The notes under the pieces: generated by a model
The model's database searches: none
What the model was told of the DNA's origin: nothing
The model's input: only the letters and a program-made list of their open reading frames with translations
Program-made: the position numbers and the translations under genes
Shown: positions 24,351 to 36,200 of the stretch, piece after piece
How the letters are laid out: every line of letters starts with the position of its first letter
Numbering within the stretch: position 1 is the first letter of the stretch
NCBI RefSeq assembly: GCF_004359215.1
Contig: NC_090616.1
Location: 3,202,011-3,266,010, forward strand
DNA length: 64,000 nt
From: Bremia lactucae
Lineage: Eukaryota > Oomycota > Peronosporomycetes > Peronosporales > Peronosporaceae
Reading direction: 5' to 3'

Positions 24351-24468
24351 TTATGTCGTTTCCTGTAATTAGCATTATGATTGTAATCAAAATACCAATT
24401 TTATTAGCATTATGGTTTTAATCATAATACCGATTTTAATTGCATTCTTGATTTTGACCAGAATCAAG

Positions 24469-26104
24469 ATGGCGACAAACAAGTCTGTGCGCGTGGGCCG
24501 CGAGGCCGCCAAGCTGGCAGCTGCACGGATCAGTGTAGCTGTCAGTAAGACAAATGTTTCAATAGACGCTAATGCGTCTACTGCGGGGGATATGTCACCA
24601 CCTCTCCCATTAGAAGTGACTAGGATATGATGTAGTAACATAGAATTCGGAGATGACGGGGACAAGTCACCTGCATCGCCCGACTCAGGCGACTGAGAAG
24701 GCCGCCAGGCCGAGTCCGTTAAACCTTTGGGTTCTAATGTGACTACCAACGAGGTTGTTTAACTCGTCGGACCTCTTTGGTGGGGAGTCATCATCAGATG
24801 GCACCGTGGGCGATGACCACTCTGGTGACGTTAGTATGCGTCACGAGGAAGTACGTAGTCGCGAAGGTTAGAGGGCTGCTGGTTTGCTAGTTTGCATCAC
24901 CAGAAAGAGAGTGAATCTAGGCATCGCTCCCAAGGCCAATGTAACGTTAAACTTTACATGAACCAACAGGAGAGGGACCGCAATACGTTGCGGTTCGCTT
25001 ATGAGAAGAGGCCTTGGTTACCCTTTAAGAGAACTTCATTCGTTGGTCTGGTATGACCAATGATCAATATCATTTTCCGTTTATGACTCATAATGCCCCT
25101 TTGCTGTCATACAACGTTGGTGGAGATGGCGAATGACACACAGGTGAGAAAGAAACGGAATTCTTCATCGATGCCTTTTACCAACATCGGTGGTACACTT
25201 GCAAACAGGCAAGAATGTCAAACCTTTGTTCCAGCCTTCGTGCAGAATGTACAGAACATTGGCGTGAGGTCTGCTTGACAAGCTAAATGCTTTCCGTGGC
25301 CTGTTCGGGAAACGAACGGTAGTCGGTGCAAGCTATAAGTTGCACCGTTTGTCTAGAGAGGCAGGGAATACTTGCCTCTCGTGGGGTGCAGGTCATGCCC
25401 CTAAGAAAGCATATTCCCTCAAAGATCCCCATTGGAGGATTCTGATTTCTTACGAGATGTGTCAAGGGATCGAGAGCCTTTAATCCTTTCATGAGCGCTG
25501 AAGCGCTCGTTCTCCGATCGACCTTCTGTCGAGGAGGATGGGTCTCGTCGTACTGCAAGACGAGACCCGAAACGTCCAACATCAGTTGGGAACGAGGTTC
25601 TTAACTATCATGCGAGGGTGGATACCCTCGCCGCACAAGAAAACTCAATCTAACTCCCTTTGCCTCACGGTGGCTCAAGAAACTTTCAACAAGAAAGCGC
25701 TTCTCACCACCTGAATCCATCATTGAATGTGGAGGGGGAGGAACGATCGGGTCCGCCTCGTCTCGTTTGACGAGCCCGATTCAACATCGTGATTTGAATC
25801 ACACTTTTTATTATTTAAGAAGAATCTTGATCAAGAGCGATACCGTCGCCGCGCGTTAGCGGGGACGGTGATGGTCGATAACGATTGTCGTGACCAGTTG
25901 AAAAGTTGTGCGCAGATTGCAACTGATCAACTGGCGAACGAAAGGACATATCAGTCCCTTCAAAGCAGCTCATCAGAAGATCTCTTCCTTGGAGGAAGAG
26001 TGGATCGTCTGGCTCAAGAGAATCACCCTCTTCCGAGACAACAAGTCTTCGTCTCGGAACCATCTGGCTCTGGCTAATGCTCGTTACCGTTCCGGTATAA
26101 TGGT
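24469..26104 (+). pseudogene. aORF of Gypsy-A copy A5 (broken)
   Basis: ATG at 24469, starting MATNKSVRVGREAAKLAAAR. Later parts in different frames: RERDRNTLRFAYEKR near 24975, an aromatic block near 25240-25330, SDRPSVEEDGSR-like near 25520, and the C-terminal coiled-coil region at 25868-26077 (ERTYQSLQSSSSEDLFLGGR, QVFVSEPSGSG). Stops and shifts separate them. The start faces away from the minus-strand aORF fragment at 23963-24350, so two aORF copies lie head to head. Its end runs into minus-strand pol sequence at about 26105. Confidence 0.55.
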
Positions 26105-27320
26105 TCCCACTGCGGAGATAATAATCTCTTTATCATTGAGAGTACTATCATTCTCATTAATAGTATTGTTTTCGACGCTGAGTTTTTCAGCATCGTTGTC
26201 TACTTCAATAGTAGTTAATTTAACATTGGTATCCTTCGCATTGACCGTGATGGGCAAGAGCTAAAAGGTTCTTTGCTCAAGCAAGTCCCTCCCCCCTTAA
26301 AAAGGAGTTACTCTCAGACAGGGTAGGTATATGTGGGTGGCTTAAGCCATTCACAAAAAACGGTGTATAGTTTGTAAAAGCATGCACTGAATTGTTGATG
26401 GCAAATTCTGCCATCGGCAAAAACTCGCTTTAACTCTTAAAAGAGCGGACGTTTCCGCGAAGTATCTCTTCGAGAATACGGTCTGCACGCTCCGTCTTAC
26501 CTTCTGTTTCAAGATGATCAGAAGCTGACATTTTAAACTGTGTTTCAAGTGATGTGAACACTGTTTGCCAAAATTCCCCCGTGAATCTAGGGTCTTGATC
26601 TGAGACCAATTCACGGGGTGACCATGGAGTCGAAAAATCATGTCAATACAGACACGAGCACAGCCTTCGGCTGTGGTCAACTCCGGAACGGAAGCAAGAT
26701 GTCATCTTGCTAAAACGGTTAGCAGACACAAGAATACCATTATTCTTGGAATCATCGTCTGTAAATCCGAAATCGAAGTCCATGGATACGGACTGCCAAC
26801 ACTCTGCCAGATCAGGCGGATGTTGTAACGGAGCACGGGAGAAAGCACTATTGGGCTTTACCCGTTGACAAACTCCGCAAGCACGTAAGTACTTGCGGAC
26901 GAACTCATACAGGCGTGGCCAGTAGAAGTCGCGACTTATCGTGAGATAAGTATTCTCACGTCACCGATGACCACTTGTTGGCGCATCGTGGTACTCGTAC
27001 ATGATGCGTAAACGCAAATCATTACGGGTAGGGATGACAGCACGAGGTGTGTCGCCAGGAATGGCTGTATAACACAATAAGCCATTGCGTGTTGTGCATC
27101 GTTTGTTGAGGATTGATACAATTTCGATAATCCTTTTAAGGATTGTTGGGATGGATTTTTAAGGTAATCCAACAACCCTCTAAGAGCCTTATCTTCTTGA
27201 TAAGCTCTTTCAACATCGTCAAGTAATGTTGACGACGTAACACTTATTGTTGCAACAGTGAGATTATCCTCACTGTTGTTTTGCGCAGCCGGCTCAAAAT
27301 CGGATTAGCACGAAAGAGCA
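26105..27320 (-). pseudogene. Gypsy-A5 integrase and linker
   Basis: Minus frame 27175-26936 (NPSQQSLKGLSKLYQSST) is the integrase N-terminal part. 26680-26351 carries the core (GCARVCIDMIFRLHGHPVNW). The acidic linker, with short Asp/Glu runs and INEN-type repeats, lies at 26270-26110. Catalytic aspartates could not be placed with confidence in this copy. Confidence 0.65.
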
Positions 27321-27409
27321 TCAGCGACGACATTAAGTCGTCCTGATCCTGAATTATATTTCACGGAGAAGTTATACTCCGCAAAGAATGACAATCATCT
27401 TGCCATTCT

Positions 27410-27970
27410 TTGCGAAGGGTGTGGACTGCTTACGGCCGTGCGTAAAGACGCATGGTTCGTGAATACAATGAACGGTCTATCTGCTAAAAATAGACCCTAA
27501 ACTTAGCCAGTGTACATTTCATGGCAAGGAGCTCTTTGTCATGCACTGGGAAATTGTGTTCAGCTGGTTGAAGATGACACGATTGATAACAGACGACGCG
27601 CTCTGCGCCGTCTGTGTCATATTGCACTCACGTACAGCCGATTGCAAAATTGCTTGCGTCACACACCACATGAAAAGGTCGATCTTGGTCCGCAATCGCC
27701 AGGATTGGCGATTGTACAAGTACACACGCAATTATGGCAAAATGACGGTGTATCTTTCTTCTGTATCAATCGCGTCATCTTCAACCAGCTGATCACAATT
27801 TCCCAGTGCATGACAAAGAGCTCCTTGCCATGAAATATACACTGGCTAAGTTTAGGGTCTATTTCTTAGAAGATATACCATTCATTGTATTCACGAGCCA
27901 TGCGTCTTTACGCACGGCCGTAAGCAGTCCACACCCCTCGCAAAGAATGGCAAGATGATTGTCTTTCTTT
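27410..27970. repeat. Head-to-head duplication of Gypsy-A5 RNase H
   Basis: The minus strand at about 27720-27410 and the plus strand at 27738-27970 encode the same RNase H segment (CMTKSSLP frame in one reading; HDKELLAMKYTLAKF in the other). The arms are about 230 bp and nearly identical. They are separated by about 20 bases. Copy A6 has the same arrangement at 33205-33690, so the duplication predates the A5/A6 duplication. Confidence 0.75.
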
Positions 27971-28004
27971 GCGGGGTATAACTTCTCCAAATGTAAAGTG
28001 GTCG

Positions 28005-28230
28005 TGGATGCTGATTGTCAGCGTTCCTTCGAGGTTATCAAAGCTTAATACCCTTGAAGCAAAGCTTGATACCTTCGAAGGAATGCTGACAGTCAGCGTT
28101 TTATGACCACTTTACATTTTTCTTTAGCAGCGTTCCTTCGAGGGTACCAAAGCTTAATACCCTCGAAACAACGCTTTCTACCTTTGAAGGAACGCTGACA
28201 ATTAGCGCTTCATGACCACTTTACATTTTT
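28005..28230. repeat. Cluster of nested hairpin-forming repeats
   Basis: The phrase GCTGAYTGTCAGCGTTCCTTC and its reverse complement alternate several times, with GTACCAAAGCTTAATACCC between them. The source is the start of RNase H (normally once per element). The equivalent cluster at 33720-33965 is similar but has an extra GTAGGAACGCTGACAATCAG unit. Confidence 0.7.
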
Positions 28231-29484
28231 CTTTAACAAAGAAAAAAGATGTACCGTCATTTCGGCATAATTGCTTGAGTACTTGTGCAGGTACATTGCT
28301 AAACCTAGGAACTTTATCAGTCCCTTTACATCGACTGGCACAGGCCAATCAGTGATCGCCTTAATCTTTTCTGGATCCGGACGTACACTGTTCTTACACA
28401 CGATGCACCCAAGAAGAGGTATTTCTCTTGCAGCAATCTTCTCTGGATCCGGGCGTACACTGTTCTTACACACGATGCACCCAAGAAGAGGTATTTCTCT
28501 TGCTCCAAAAGGTTCTTTCACTTATGCGTAAGATTAAGTTGTATGCAAATCTCAACAAGTGCAGTACATACACTTGTTGAGATTTGCATACAACTTGATC
28601 TTACGCATAAGTGAAAGAACCTTTCGGACGTCGGTACGATGCACTTCAACATCCGACTTTCCGATGCGTGAAAAAGATATTATGTTCACAGCAGTAAGCT
28701 CCTTAAGCGGTATGCTATGGGAGTGGCTGGTCATGCCATAGGGGCTTAGCCATGCCCCTGCAACATTTAACAGATGTGTAACCAATCTGTTAAGATTGAT
28801 GCGGGATTTGCACCGAGTTATTATGATGACGTCTTCGTTTATAGCAGAGCCATGAACGAAGAATCTAATAGAATCCATCAATCAGATCCATTGACGAAAA
28901 GATAGTATTCTTTGACATACCATTCATAATTACGTTTTTGTGGTATCAGCGTTTAAGCCGGTTTAGTTGCAGCGTTCAGTTTATTGAATGCATGCACTAT
29001 CCGCCATCCTCCTGTTGCTTTACGCACACAGAAAGTCGGAGAGCTATGTGATGAATTTGGTTTCCTCACATGGCCTGCTGCTAAGTGTTCGTCAAAGCAT
29101 TTGTCGATCGCTATTATTTGTTCACGAGACAATGGCCTATGCTCCATGACACAGTATTTCGCACCTGTATAGGTCGAATTCGTGTCGAGTGCCTTTATCC
29201 TTGAAACTCGCACGGTACTGATTCTGGGAAGACATTCTTGAATTTGTTAAAACACTTATAAAAAGGGTTTATCTTCAAAAACTTCCAGGATTGGGACGTC
29301 AAAGTTCAATTTGAGAGTATTCTCATCGAGGATACTTGCGTCCATCGATGAGCTACTGATAATGCGTTCGTTCTCAGGAAATACTATTGCCGACCGAATG
29401 TCGGCCACGTAGTTGTCATCTGTGACAGGTGCGCAGATCTGCTTGGCTTTGCCACTACGCAGATCATGCAGGGACCGTTTTAGT
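28226..29484 (-). pseudogene. Gypsy-A5 RT, with the palm segment inverted
   Basis: Minus strand: fingers at 29213-28953 (SHSSPTFCVRKATGGWRIVH, FNKLNAATKPA) and thumb/connection at 28660-28226 (VRKVLSLMRKIKLYANLNKC, KFLGLAMYLHKYSSNYAEMT). Between them, about 28660-28870, the palm is on the plus strand (FTAVSSLSGMLWEWLVMP; a YYDD-type active site readable near 28829-28840). So the palm is inverted in place and the RT cannot be read through. Confidence 0.75.
28508..28624. repeat. Near-perfect 54-bp fold-back palindrome in RT
   Basis: Left arm 28508-28561 and right arm 28571-28624 are reverse complements with one mismatch and a 9-base loop. Just left of it the block TCTGGATCCGGRCGTACACT and about 50 more bases is duplicated in direct orientation (about 28363-28505). 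Neither feature is present in copy A6 (around 34110-34240), so both arose after the A5/A6 duplication or are sequencing or assembly errors. Confidence 0.85.
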
Positions 29485-30675
29485 CTTAAACAGGCTTCTA
29501 TCCACTATTGTGCTTATTGTACACCGAGACGACAATAAAACGGAGGTCCAGAACCCATTAATGCCTTGTATGTAGAGAGCGAGAAACCTCGCTCTTCAAG
29601 TTACAAACGATGCCAGAAATATAATCGTTATCAAAACATGGGCTGCTACGCCTATGAGTTTAGTGCCCCACGGCCAGCGCCTAAAAACACTGAGCGAAAA
29701 GACCGACCTCTCGGTAGGAATAGCGGAGGACGCGGATCCGACGCTGTTGCGAAATTGCAACGGCGAGGCGGACCGTCAAAAAACGGTCGGGGTCAATAGG
29801 TGCGGAGCGCCCTACTGATCCAGCAGCGTCAAAAAAATTTGCAGGTCTTTTGACGAAAGTTCCTTCTCATCCACAAACATTGTTTGTAACTGCCCCAGGG
29901 GATGAGATTAACTTATTCATCCTGAAAATAAAAGTGTCAAATAAATTGCCCCTTAAGTCTCTAGTCGATTTTGGGGCGTCAAAATTTTTATTAGATGCCA
30001 TTTGCTAAGATCGCAGGCTCAAATTTATTGAGCGCGAATTTTTCCTAACGCGGATGACAGTGCTCCTAGCAACAGGCACATCTTTAACGGTTAAGAACCG
30101 TGAAGTTGGTATCCAATACACGTTAAAGATTAAACAGTACGATGATGATTTCATCGTACTAGATTTTATTGACAAAAATCTGATGTCATCCTTGGATTAC
30201 CTTGGCTGTGGACAAGCACAAGGACAGGCAGCGTCGAAGGTCCACCATTGTGACGTGGACATAGATACCGACGGCTACAGGCAGCGTCGAAGTTCGAACA
30301 CTCGAATAAGTTAAGTGGTACGAAACAAGGGTGCTTGCTTAAAAAGTAACATACACGAAAGTTTAAAACGCCAGCCTATTAAGAGACAGTGCGAAAGTCC
30401 TAGATCGATGGAGAGTCTATCGTAGAGGATCTCGCTGTGGTAGCGCAACTACAGCTAGAGGCAGCTGGGGAGTATCCTCCCCAAATAATTTCTGTAGGAA
30501 TAAGTCTTCGGAAACCTGTGGTCAAAGGTTCCCAGGTACCTTTGAAAATACGTTCCAAAGAAGAAACTAAGACAATTAATGTCTTAGTAAACAATGATTC
30601 AAGTGTAGGCGCTCATACACTTGATCTTTAAGCGCCTCCGAAGTTAACTTCGGAGATAACTCAATTGCCAATTCT
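29485..30675 (+). pseudogene. In-place inverted segment of Gypsy-A5: gag end, protease, linker
   Basis: Plus-strand frames: 29566-29799 gag zinc-knuckle region (SEKPRSSSYKRCQKYNRY, SAPRPAPKNTERKDRP; knuckle cysteines partly lost), 30054-30314 protease end (MTVLLATGTSLTVKNREV, YDDDFIVLDFIDKNLMSSLD) and 30437-30631 linker (RKPVVKGSQVPLKIRSK, NVLVNNDSSVGAHTLDL). Both flanks continue on the minus strand exactly where this piece should fit, so a 1.19-kb segment is flipped in place. The protease D-S/T-G-A appears as LVDFGAS near 29970. Same layout in A6 at about 35090-36280. Confidence 0.8.
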
Positions 30676-31545
30676 AGAACATAAATTCCTCCTGTTCCGC
30701 TTTAGAGATCGCTTGGTCTAGCAACTCTATTTCTAGCCGGATCAGATGGGTCTTAACAGGACCGTCTGCAAGACCTTCAATAAACACAGTTACCTGTGTT
30801 TGTTCATCTATGAGATGACTAACGATACAATTGACCAGGTATCGTGTATGTTGGGCATAAGCGGAAATGTCACGCTTGCCCTGCTTCAAATCCAGGAGCT
30901 ACGCTCGAGCCCTGAATTCAGCACGTGGCGGCTTAAATGTTTGATGAGTAGGGTCTTAAAGACCTCATACGACCCAAAGACTAATGGGTCGTGAAGCTTG
31001 AGCCCCAAGGCCGAAATTTGGCACGTCCGGCTAAATTAAATTTGCCAAATTTCACTTTCGTCGCATCATCACTTATACGGCGAGCGTCTAAGGCGTCGTC
31101 TAATTCGACGAACCATCTCAAAAGTGAGTCGCCTTGACTGCCTTAAACGTTTTGCTTTCTATCTTTAAGCTTTCGGGTCGACGCGAAAGCATCGGCCCAT
31201 TAGCAGCATTTAAATGCTGCTGACTCAACAGTTCCATCTGTTGAACACCCTGTTCTCTCAACACCTCTGTTTGTTCGGAACCTTGCTGGTGACGAAAGGC
31301 TACTTTTTCTTAAGCCCCGTCGAGTTCGTGTTGAATGAACTCGGCTATGGCTGCATGCTGTTCATCTCGGCCCAGAGGGAACAGCGTAGCGCCAACGGCT
31401 GGCCCGCCTACGACCGAACTCATTAGATAGATCGCTCTCCATTCGAGGTCACTCAAATGAAAGAACCTCTCACGCGTTGCGTGATAACCTTTTTGAGGGG
31501 CTTTAAAGCTCCCTCTTTTTTATCCAACATGTCGTTGTTGAATGG
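30676..31545 (-). pseudogene. Gypsy-A5 gag, N-terminal two thirds
   Basis: Minus strand. Near 31430 a gag start like MSSVVGGPAVGA is followed by GRDEQHAAIAEFIQHELDGA and glutamine-rich QQ repeats. The capsid part is RRISDDATKVKFG near 31080. The end is frame 30889-30674, TRYLVNCIVSHLIDEQTQVT and GLADGPVKTHLIRLEIELLD. It joins the inverted segment after EQEEFMF. A few stops and shifts. Confidence 0.75.
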
Positions 31546-31551
31546 AAGGTG

Positions 31552-32104
31552 TGTAACGGGCTAGAGTTGCCCTAATGTTACACAGTCCCCATTAAGTACA
31601 TTTGGTACTTAAGGGGATGGTCAATTACTAAATAATAGTAATTAGACCCAAGACTCGGGTGTGGTGCACATTTGTGACCAACCCTTGTGGATGTGATGCA
31701 CATGGGTGCATTCACATTAGGAGGGATGACGCCCAGCGTCATCCATGATGACGGCTAGCGTCATCAGTTACGCGAGGTATCTATAAAGATACGCTCGCAA
31801 TACATATTAAATGATATCTATAGAGATATCATTTTAATTGGTAAAAATAGGTATTTGTATTTAATTCTATTAAATATAAATCAGTCTGAAATTTACTACC
31901 TACTTGGTAAGTGCGCACGAGGAGACGGATTACCGCTCCCGTGACGTCACTTCACCAGAGTTCTTAGTGTGTTGGGTGAGGTCGCTTGCGCGCCCACCAC
32001 AACTACCTCACTGCACGCAAGAGAAGCAGGTGCAAACCGCTTCCTCGCTGTGCTAGGGTGTGTGCTAAGTAGAGCGTGGCCGCATTACGACGTGCCCGCC
32101 TACA
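31552..32104 (+). repeat. 5' LTR of Gypsy-B (553 bp)
   Basis: Starts TGTAACGGGCTAGAGTTGCC and ends CGTGCCCGCCTACA, followed by a PBS two bases later and an intact gag. Contains small palindromes around GATGACGCCCAGCGTCATC. Other copies: 19105-19350, 59095-59485, 62480-62580 and the last 29 bp at 37157-37185. It is inserted into the 5' leader of Gypsy-A5. Confidence 0.85.
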
Positions 32105-32106
32105 CT

Positions 32107-32124
32107 TGGTAGCACTTGAAATCC
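32107..32124 (+). other. Primer-binding site of Gypsy-B
   Basis: TGGTAGCACTTGAAATCC, two bases after the LTR. Eight bases match the complement of an initiator-tRNA-Met 3' end (TGCTACCA); the rest does not obviously fit. Confidence 0.55.
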
Positions 32125-32160
32125 TTCCCACGACCCGCATCTCTGCGTGTGTACGTGAGG

Positions 32161-33203
32161 ATGAGCCTCAACATTGATTGGGCTCATTTTCCCCACCTCT
32201 CCGAACATCATCGGGAGGTGGCAGGGCTAATGGCGCAGGGACTTGGTGAACAAGCCCTGGCCAGGCTCCTGGGTAGTCCTCCTGAGCAACATGTTGCTCA
32301 GTTGGAGCAGTTTGAGGCATTTGTGCTCGGACAGCGGAGGGCCGCGTCCGAGGCACAGAGCCATGCTGCGGCGGAGTCCGTCACTCAGACTCAGGATGAG
32401 CTGAGGCATGAGCAGGCTCGGAGCGAGGCTCTCAACAGGACTGTTGAGATGCTCTCTGCCCGGCCGCATCAGCCGAGGCCCATTCGGATGGACCCGCCCA
32501 AGTTCGATGGAACTGCGGCGCACACGATTGTCCACTGGCTTTTAGCCGTGGAGCAATGTGGTGTCGCCCAGCTCATCGAGGACGACAGCCGGATGGTGTC
32601 GTACGCTATGTCGCATCTGCGCGGTAAGGCCTCAGAGTGGGCTTACTCGGCGCTTATGGCGGACAGAAAAGCGTTCCCCTCATGGGCGATCTTTAAGGAT
32701 AAGATTCGCGCCATGTACCAGCCGCCGAACAACGAAGTGTTGCTTCAGGCGCGCTTCTTTGGGGCGCGACAGGCGAAGCGATCTCTGCAAGAGTATGTGC
32801 AAGAGATGCGCTCGCTGTCCGCATCCATAACCGTAGGTCCGATTCCGGAGCACATTAAGGTGCCCACGTTTATGAACGGACTACGGCATGGCCCATCGCG
32901 ACAGGCCCTTTTCAGAAAGGTGCCGTCGACGATGGAAGAGGCAATCCAAATTGCCTTAGTTGAGGAGCAATCCTACAACAGTGCCTCGGCGACAGCTTGG
33001 TATAAGCCGTCGGCCGAGAGGACAGATGCCACTCCTATGGAGTTGGGCAATGCAGACGTGGTCTGTTTTAAATGCGGCAAGCGCGGCCATATGATGGCTC
33101 GCTGCTATGCCAGGGTCCCTGCTGGGGCAAAAATGCCCAGCAAGAGGACTCCCTTCCCAAAGGGCGATGGCAAGAACCAGCGTGCGAGACGCATGAGTTC
33201 TGC
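32161..33203 (+). CDS. gag: Gypsy-B Gag polyprotein, truncated by an N
   Basis: The best preserved retrotransposon gene of the window. ATG at 32161 chosen; the open frame extends upstream to 32116, but only from a TTG. It is open to the N at 33204, about 347 codons. Residues about 60-105 are Q/E/R-rich and helical. The retrotransposon gag (capsid) domain follows (KFDGTAAHTIVHWLLAVEQC, MVSYAMSHLRGKASEWAYSA, FKDKIRAMYQPP, LQEYVQEMRSLSASI, FMNGLRHGPSRQALFRKVPS). Then comes a CCHC zinc knuckle, CFKCGKRGHMMARC (C-x2-C-x4-H-x4-C), followed by a basic tail. It would form the virus-like particle and bind RNA. The gene breaks off at the N, beyond which Gypsy-A sequence begins. Confidence 0.9.
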
Positions 33204-33204
33204 N
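33204..33204. other. Single ambiguous base (N) at a sequence join
   Basis: The only N in the window. Gypsy-B gag stops here, and Gypsy-A RNase H sequence identical to 27485 onward starts on the next base. It looks like an assembly join or patched gap rather than one unread base. Confidence 0.9.
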
Positions 33205-36200
33205 AAAAATAGACCCTAAACTTAGCCAGTGTACATTTCATGGCAAGGAGCTCTTTGTCATGCACTGGGAAATTGTGTTCAGCTGGTTGAAGATGACACG
33301 ATTGATAACAGACGACGCGCTCTGCGCCGTCTGTGTCATATTGCATTCACGTACAGCCGATTGCAAAATCGCTTGCGTCACACACCACATGAAAAGGTCG
33401 ATCTTGGTCCGCAATCGCCAGGATTGGCGATTGTACAAGTACACACGCAATTATGGCAAAATGATGGTGTATCTTTCTTCTGTATCAATCGCGTCATCTT
33501 CAACCAGCTAAACACAATTTCCTAGTGCATGACAAAGAGCTCCTTGCCATGAAATATACACTGGCTAAGTTTAGGGTCTATTTCTTAGAAGATATACCAT
33601 TTATTGTATTCAGGAACCATGCGTCTTTACGCACGGCCGTAAGCAGTCCACACCCCTCGCAAAGAATGGCAAGATGATTTTCTTTCTTTGCGGGGTATAA
33701 CTTCTCCAAATGTAAAGTGGTCGTGGAATGCTGATTGTCAGCGTTCCTTCGAGGTTATCAAAGCTTAATACCCTTGAAGCAAAGCTTGATACCTTCGAAG
33801 GAATGCTGACAATCAGCGTTTTATGACCACTTTATATTTTTCTTTAGCAGCGTTCCTTCGAGGGTACCAAAGCTTAATACCCTCGAAACAACGCTTGATA
33901 CCTTTGTAGGAACGCTGACAATCAGCGCTTGTAGGAACGCTGACAATCAGCTCTCCATGACCACTTTACATGTTTCTATAACAAAGAAAAAGATGTACCG
34001 TCATTTCGGCATAATTGCTTGAGTACTTGTGCAGGTACACCGCTAAACCTAGGAACTTTATCATTCCCTTTACATCGACTGGCACAGGCCAATCAGTGAT
34101 CGCCTTAATCTTTTCTGGATCCGGGCGTACACTGTTCTTACACACGATGCACCTAAGAAGAGGTATTTCTCTTGCAGCGAACATACACTTGTTGAGATTT
34201 GCATACAACTTGATCTTACGCATAAGTGAAAGAACCTTTCGGACGTCGGTACGATGCACTTCAACTTCCGACTTTCCGATGCGTGAAAAAGATATTATGT
34301 TCACAGCAGTAAGCTCCTTAAGCGGTATGCTATGGGAGTGGCTGGTCATGCCATAGGGGCTTAGCCATGCCCCTGCAACATTTAACAGATGTGTAACCAA
34401 TCTGTTAAGATTGATGCGGGATTTGCACCGAGTTATTATGATGACGTCTTCGTTTATAGCAGAGCCATGAACGAAGGATCTGATAGAATCCATCAATCAG
34501 ATCCATTGACGAAAAGATAGTATTCTTTGACATACCATCCATAATTACGTTTTTGTGGTATCGGCGTTTGAGCCGGTTTAGTTGCAGCGTTCAGTTTATT
34601 GAATGCATGCACTATCCGCCATCCTCCTGTTGCTTTACGCACACAGAAAGTCGGAGAGCTATGTGATGAATTTGGTTTCCTCACGTGGCCTGCTGCTAAG
34701 TGTTCGTCAAGCATTTGTCGATCGCTATTATTTGTTCACGAGACAATGGCCTATGCTCCATGACACAGTATTTCGAACCTGTATAGGTCGTATTCGTGTC
34801 GAGTGCCTTTATTCTTGAAACTCGCACGGTACTGATTGTGGGAAGACATTCTTGAATTTGGTAAAACACTTATAAAAAGGGTTATCTTCAGGATTGGGAC
34901 GTCAAAAGTTCAATTTGAGAGTATTCTTATCGAGGATACTTGCGTCCATCGATGAGCTACTGATAATGCGTTCGTTCTCAGGGAATACTATTGCCGACCG
35001 AATGTCGGCCACGTAGTTGTCATCTGTGACAAGTACGCAGATCTGCTTGACTTTGCCACTACGCAGATCATGCAAGGACCGTTTTAGTCTTAAACAGGCT
35101 TCTATCCACTATGGTGCTTATTGTACACCGAGACGACAATAAAACGGAGGTCCAGAACCCATTAATGCCTTGTATGTAGAGAGCGAGAAACCTCGCTCTT
35201 CAAGTTACAAACGATGCCAGAAATATAATCGTTATCAAAACATGGGCTACTACGCCTATTAAAATTAGTGCCCCACGGCCAGCGCCTAAAAACACTGAGC
35301 GAAAAGACCGACCTCTCGGTAGGAATAGCGGAGGACGCGGATCCGACGCTGTTGCGAAATTGCAACGGCGAGGCGGATCGTCAAAAAACGGTCGTGGTCG
35401 ATAGGTGCGGAGTGCCCTACTGATCCAGCAGCGTCAAAAGAATTTGCAGGTTTTTTGACGAAAGTTCCTTCTCATCCACAAACATTGTTTGTAACTGCCC
35501 CAGGGGATGAGATTAACTTATTCACCCTGAAAATAAAAGTGTCAAATAAATTGCCCCTTAAGTCTCTAGTCGATTTTGGGGCGTCAAATTTTTTATTAGA
35601 TGCCATTTGCTAATATCGCAGGCTCAATTTATTGAGCGCGAAATTTTCCTAACGCGGATGACAGTGCTCCTAGCAACAGGCACATCTTTAACGGTTAAGA
35701 ACCGTGAAGTTGTTATCCAATACACGTTAAAGATTAAACAGTACGATGATGATTTCATCGTACTAGATTTTATTGACAAAAATCTGATGTCATCCTTGGA
35801 TTACTATGGCTGAAGACAAGCACAAGCACAGGCAGCGTCGTAGGTCCACCATTGTGACGTGGACATAGATACCGACGGCTACAGGCAGCGTCGAAGTTCG
35901 ACCACTCGAATAAGTTAAGTGGTACGAAACAAGGATGCTTGCTTAAGAAGTAACATACACGAAAGTTTAAAACGCCAGCCTATTAAGAGACAGTGCGAAA
36001 GTCCTAGATCGATGGAGAGTATATCGTAGAAGGTCTCGCTGTGGTAGCGCAACCACAGCTAGAGGCAGCTGGGGAGTATCCTCCCCAAATAATTCCTGTA
36101 GGAATAAGTCTTCGGAAACCTGTGGTCAAAGGTTCCCAGGTACCTTTGAAACTACGTTCAAAAAAAGAAACTAAGACAATTAATGTCTTAGTAAACAATG

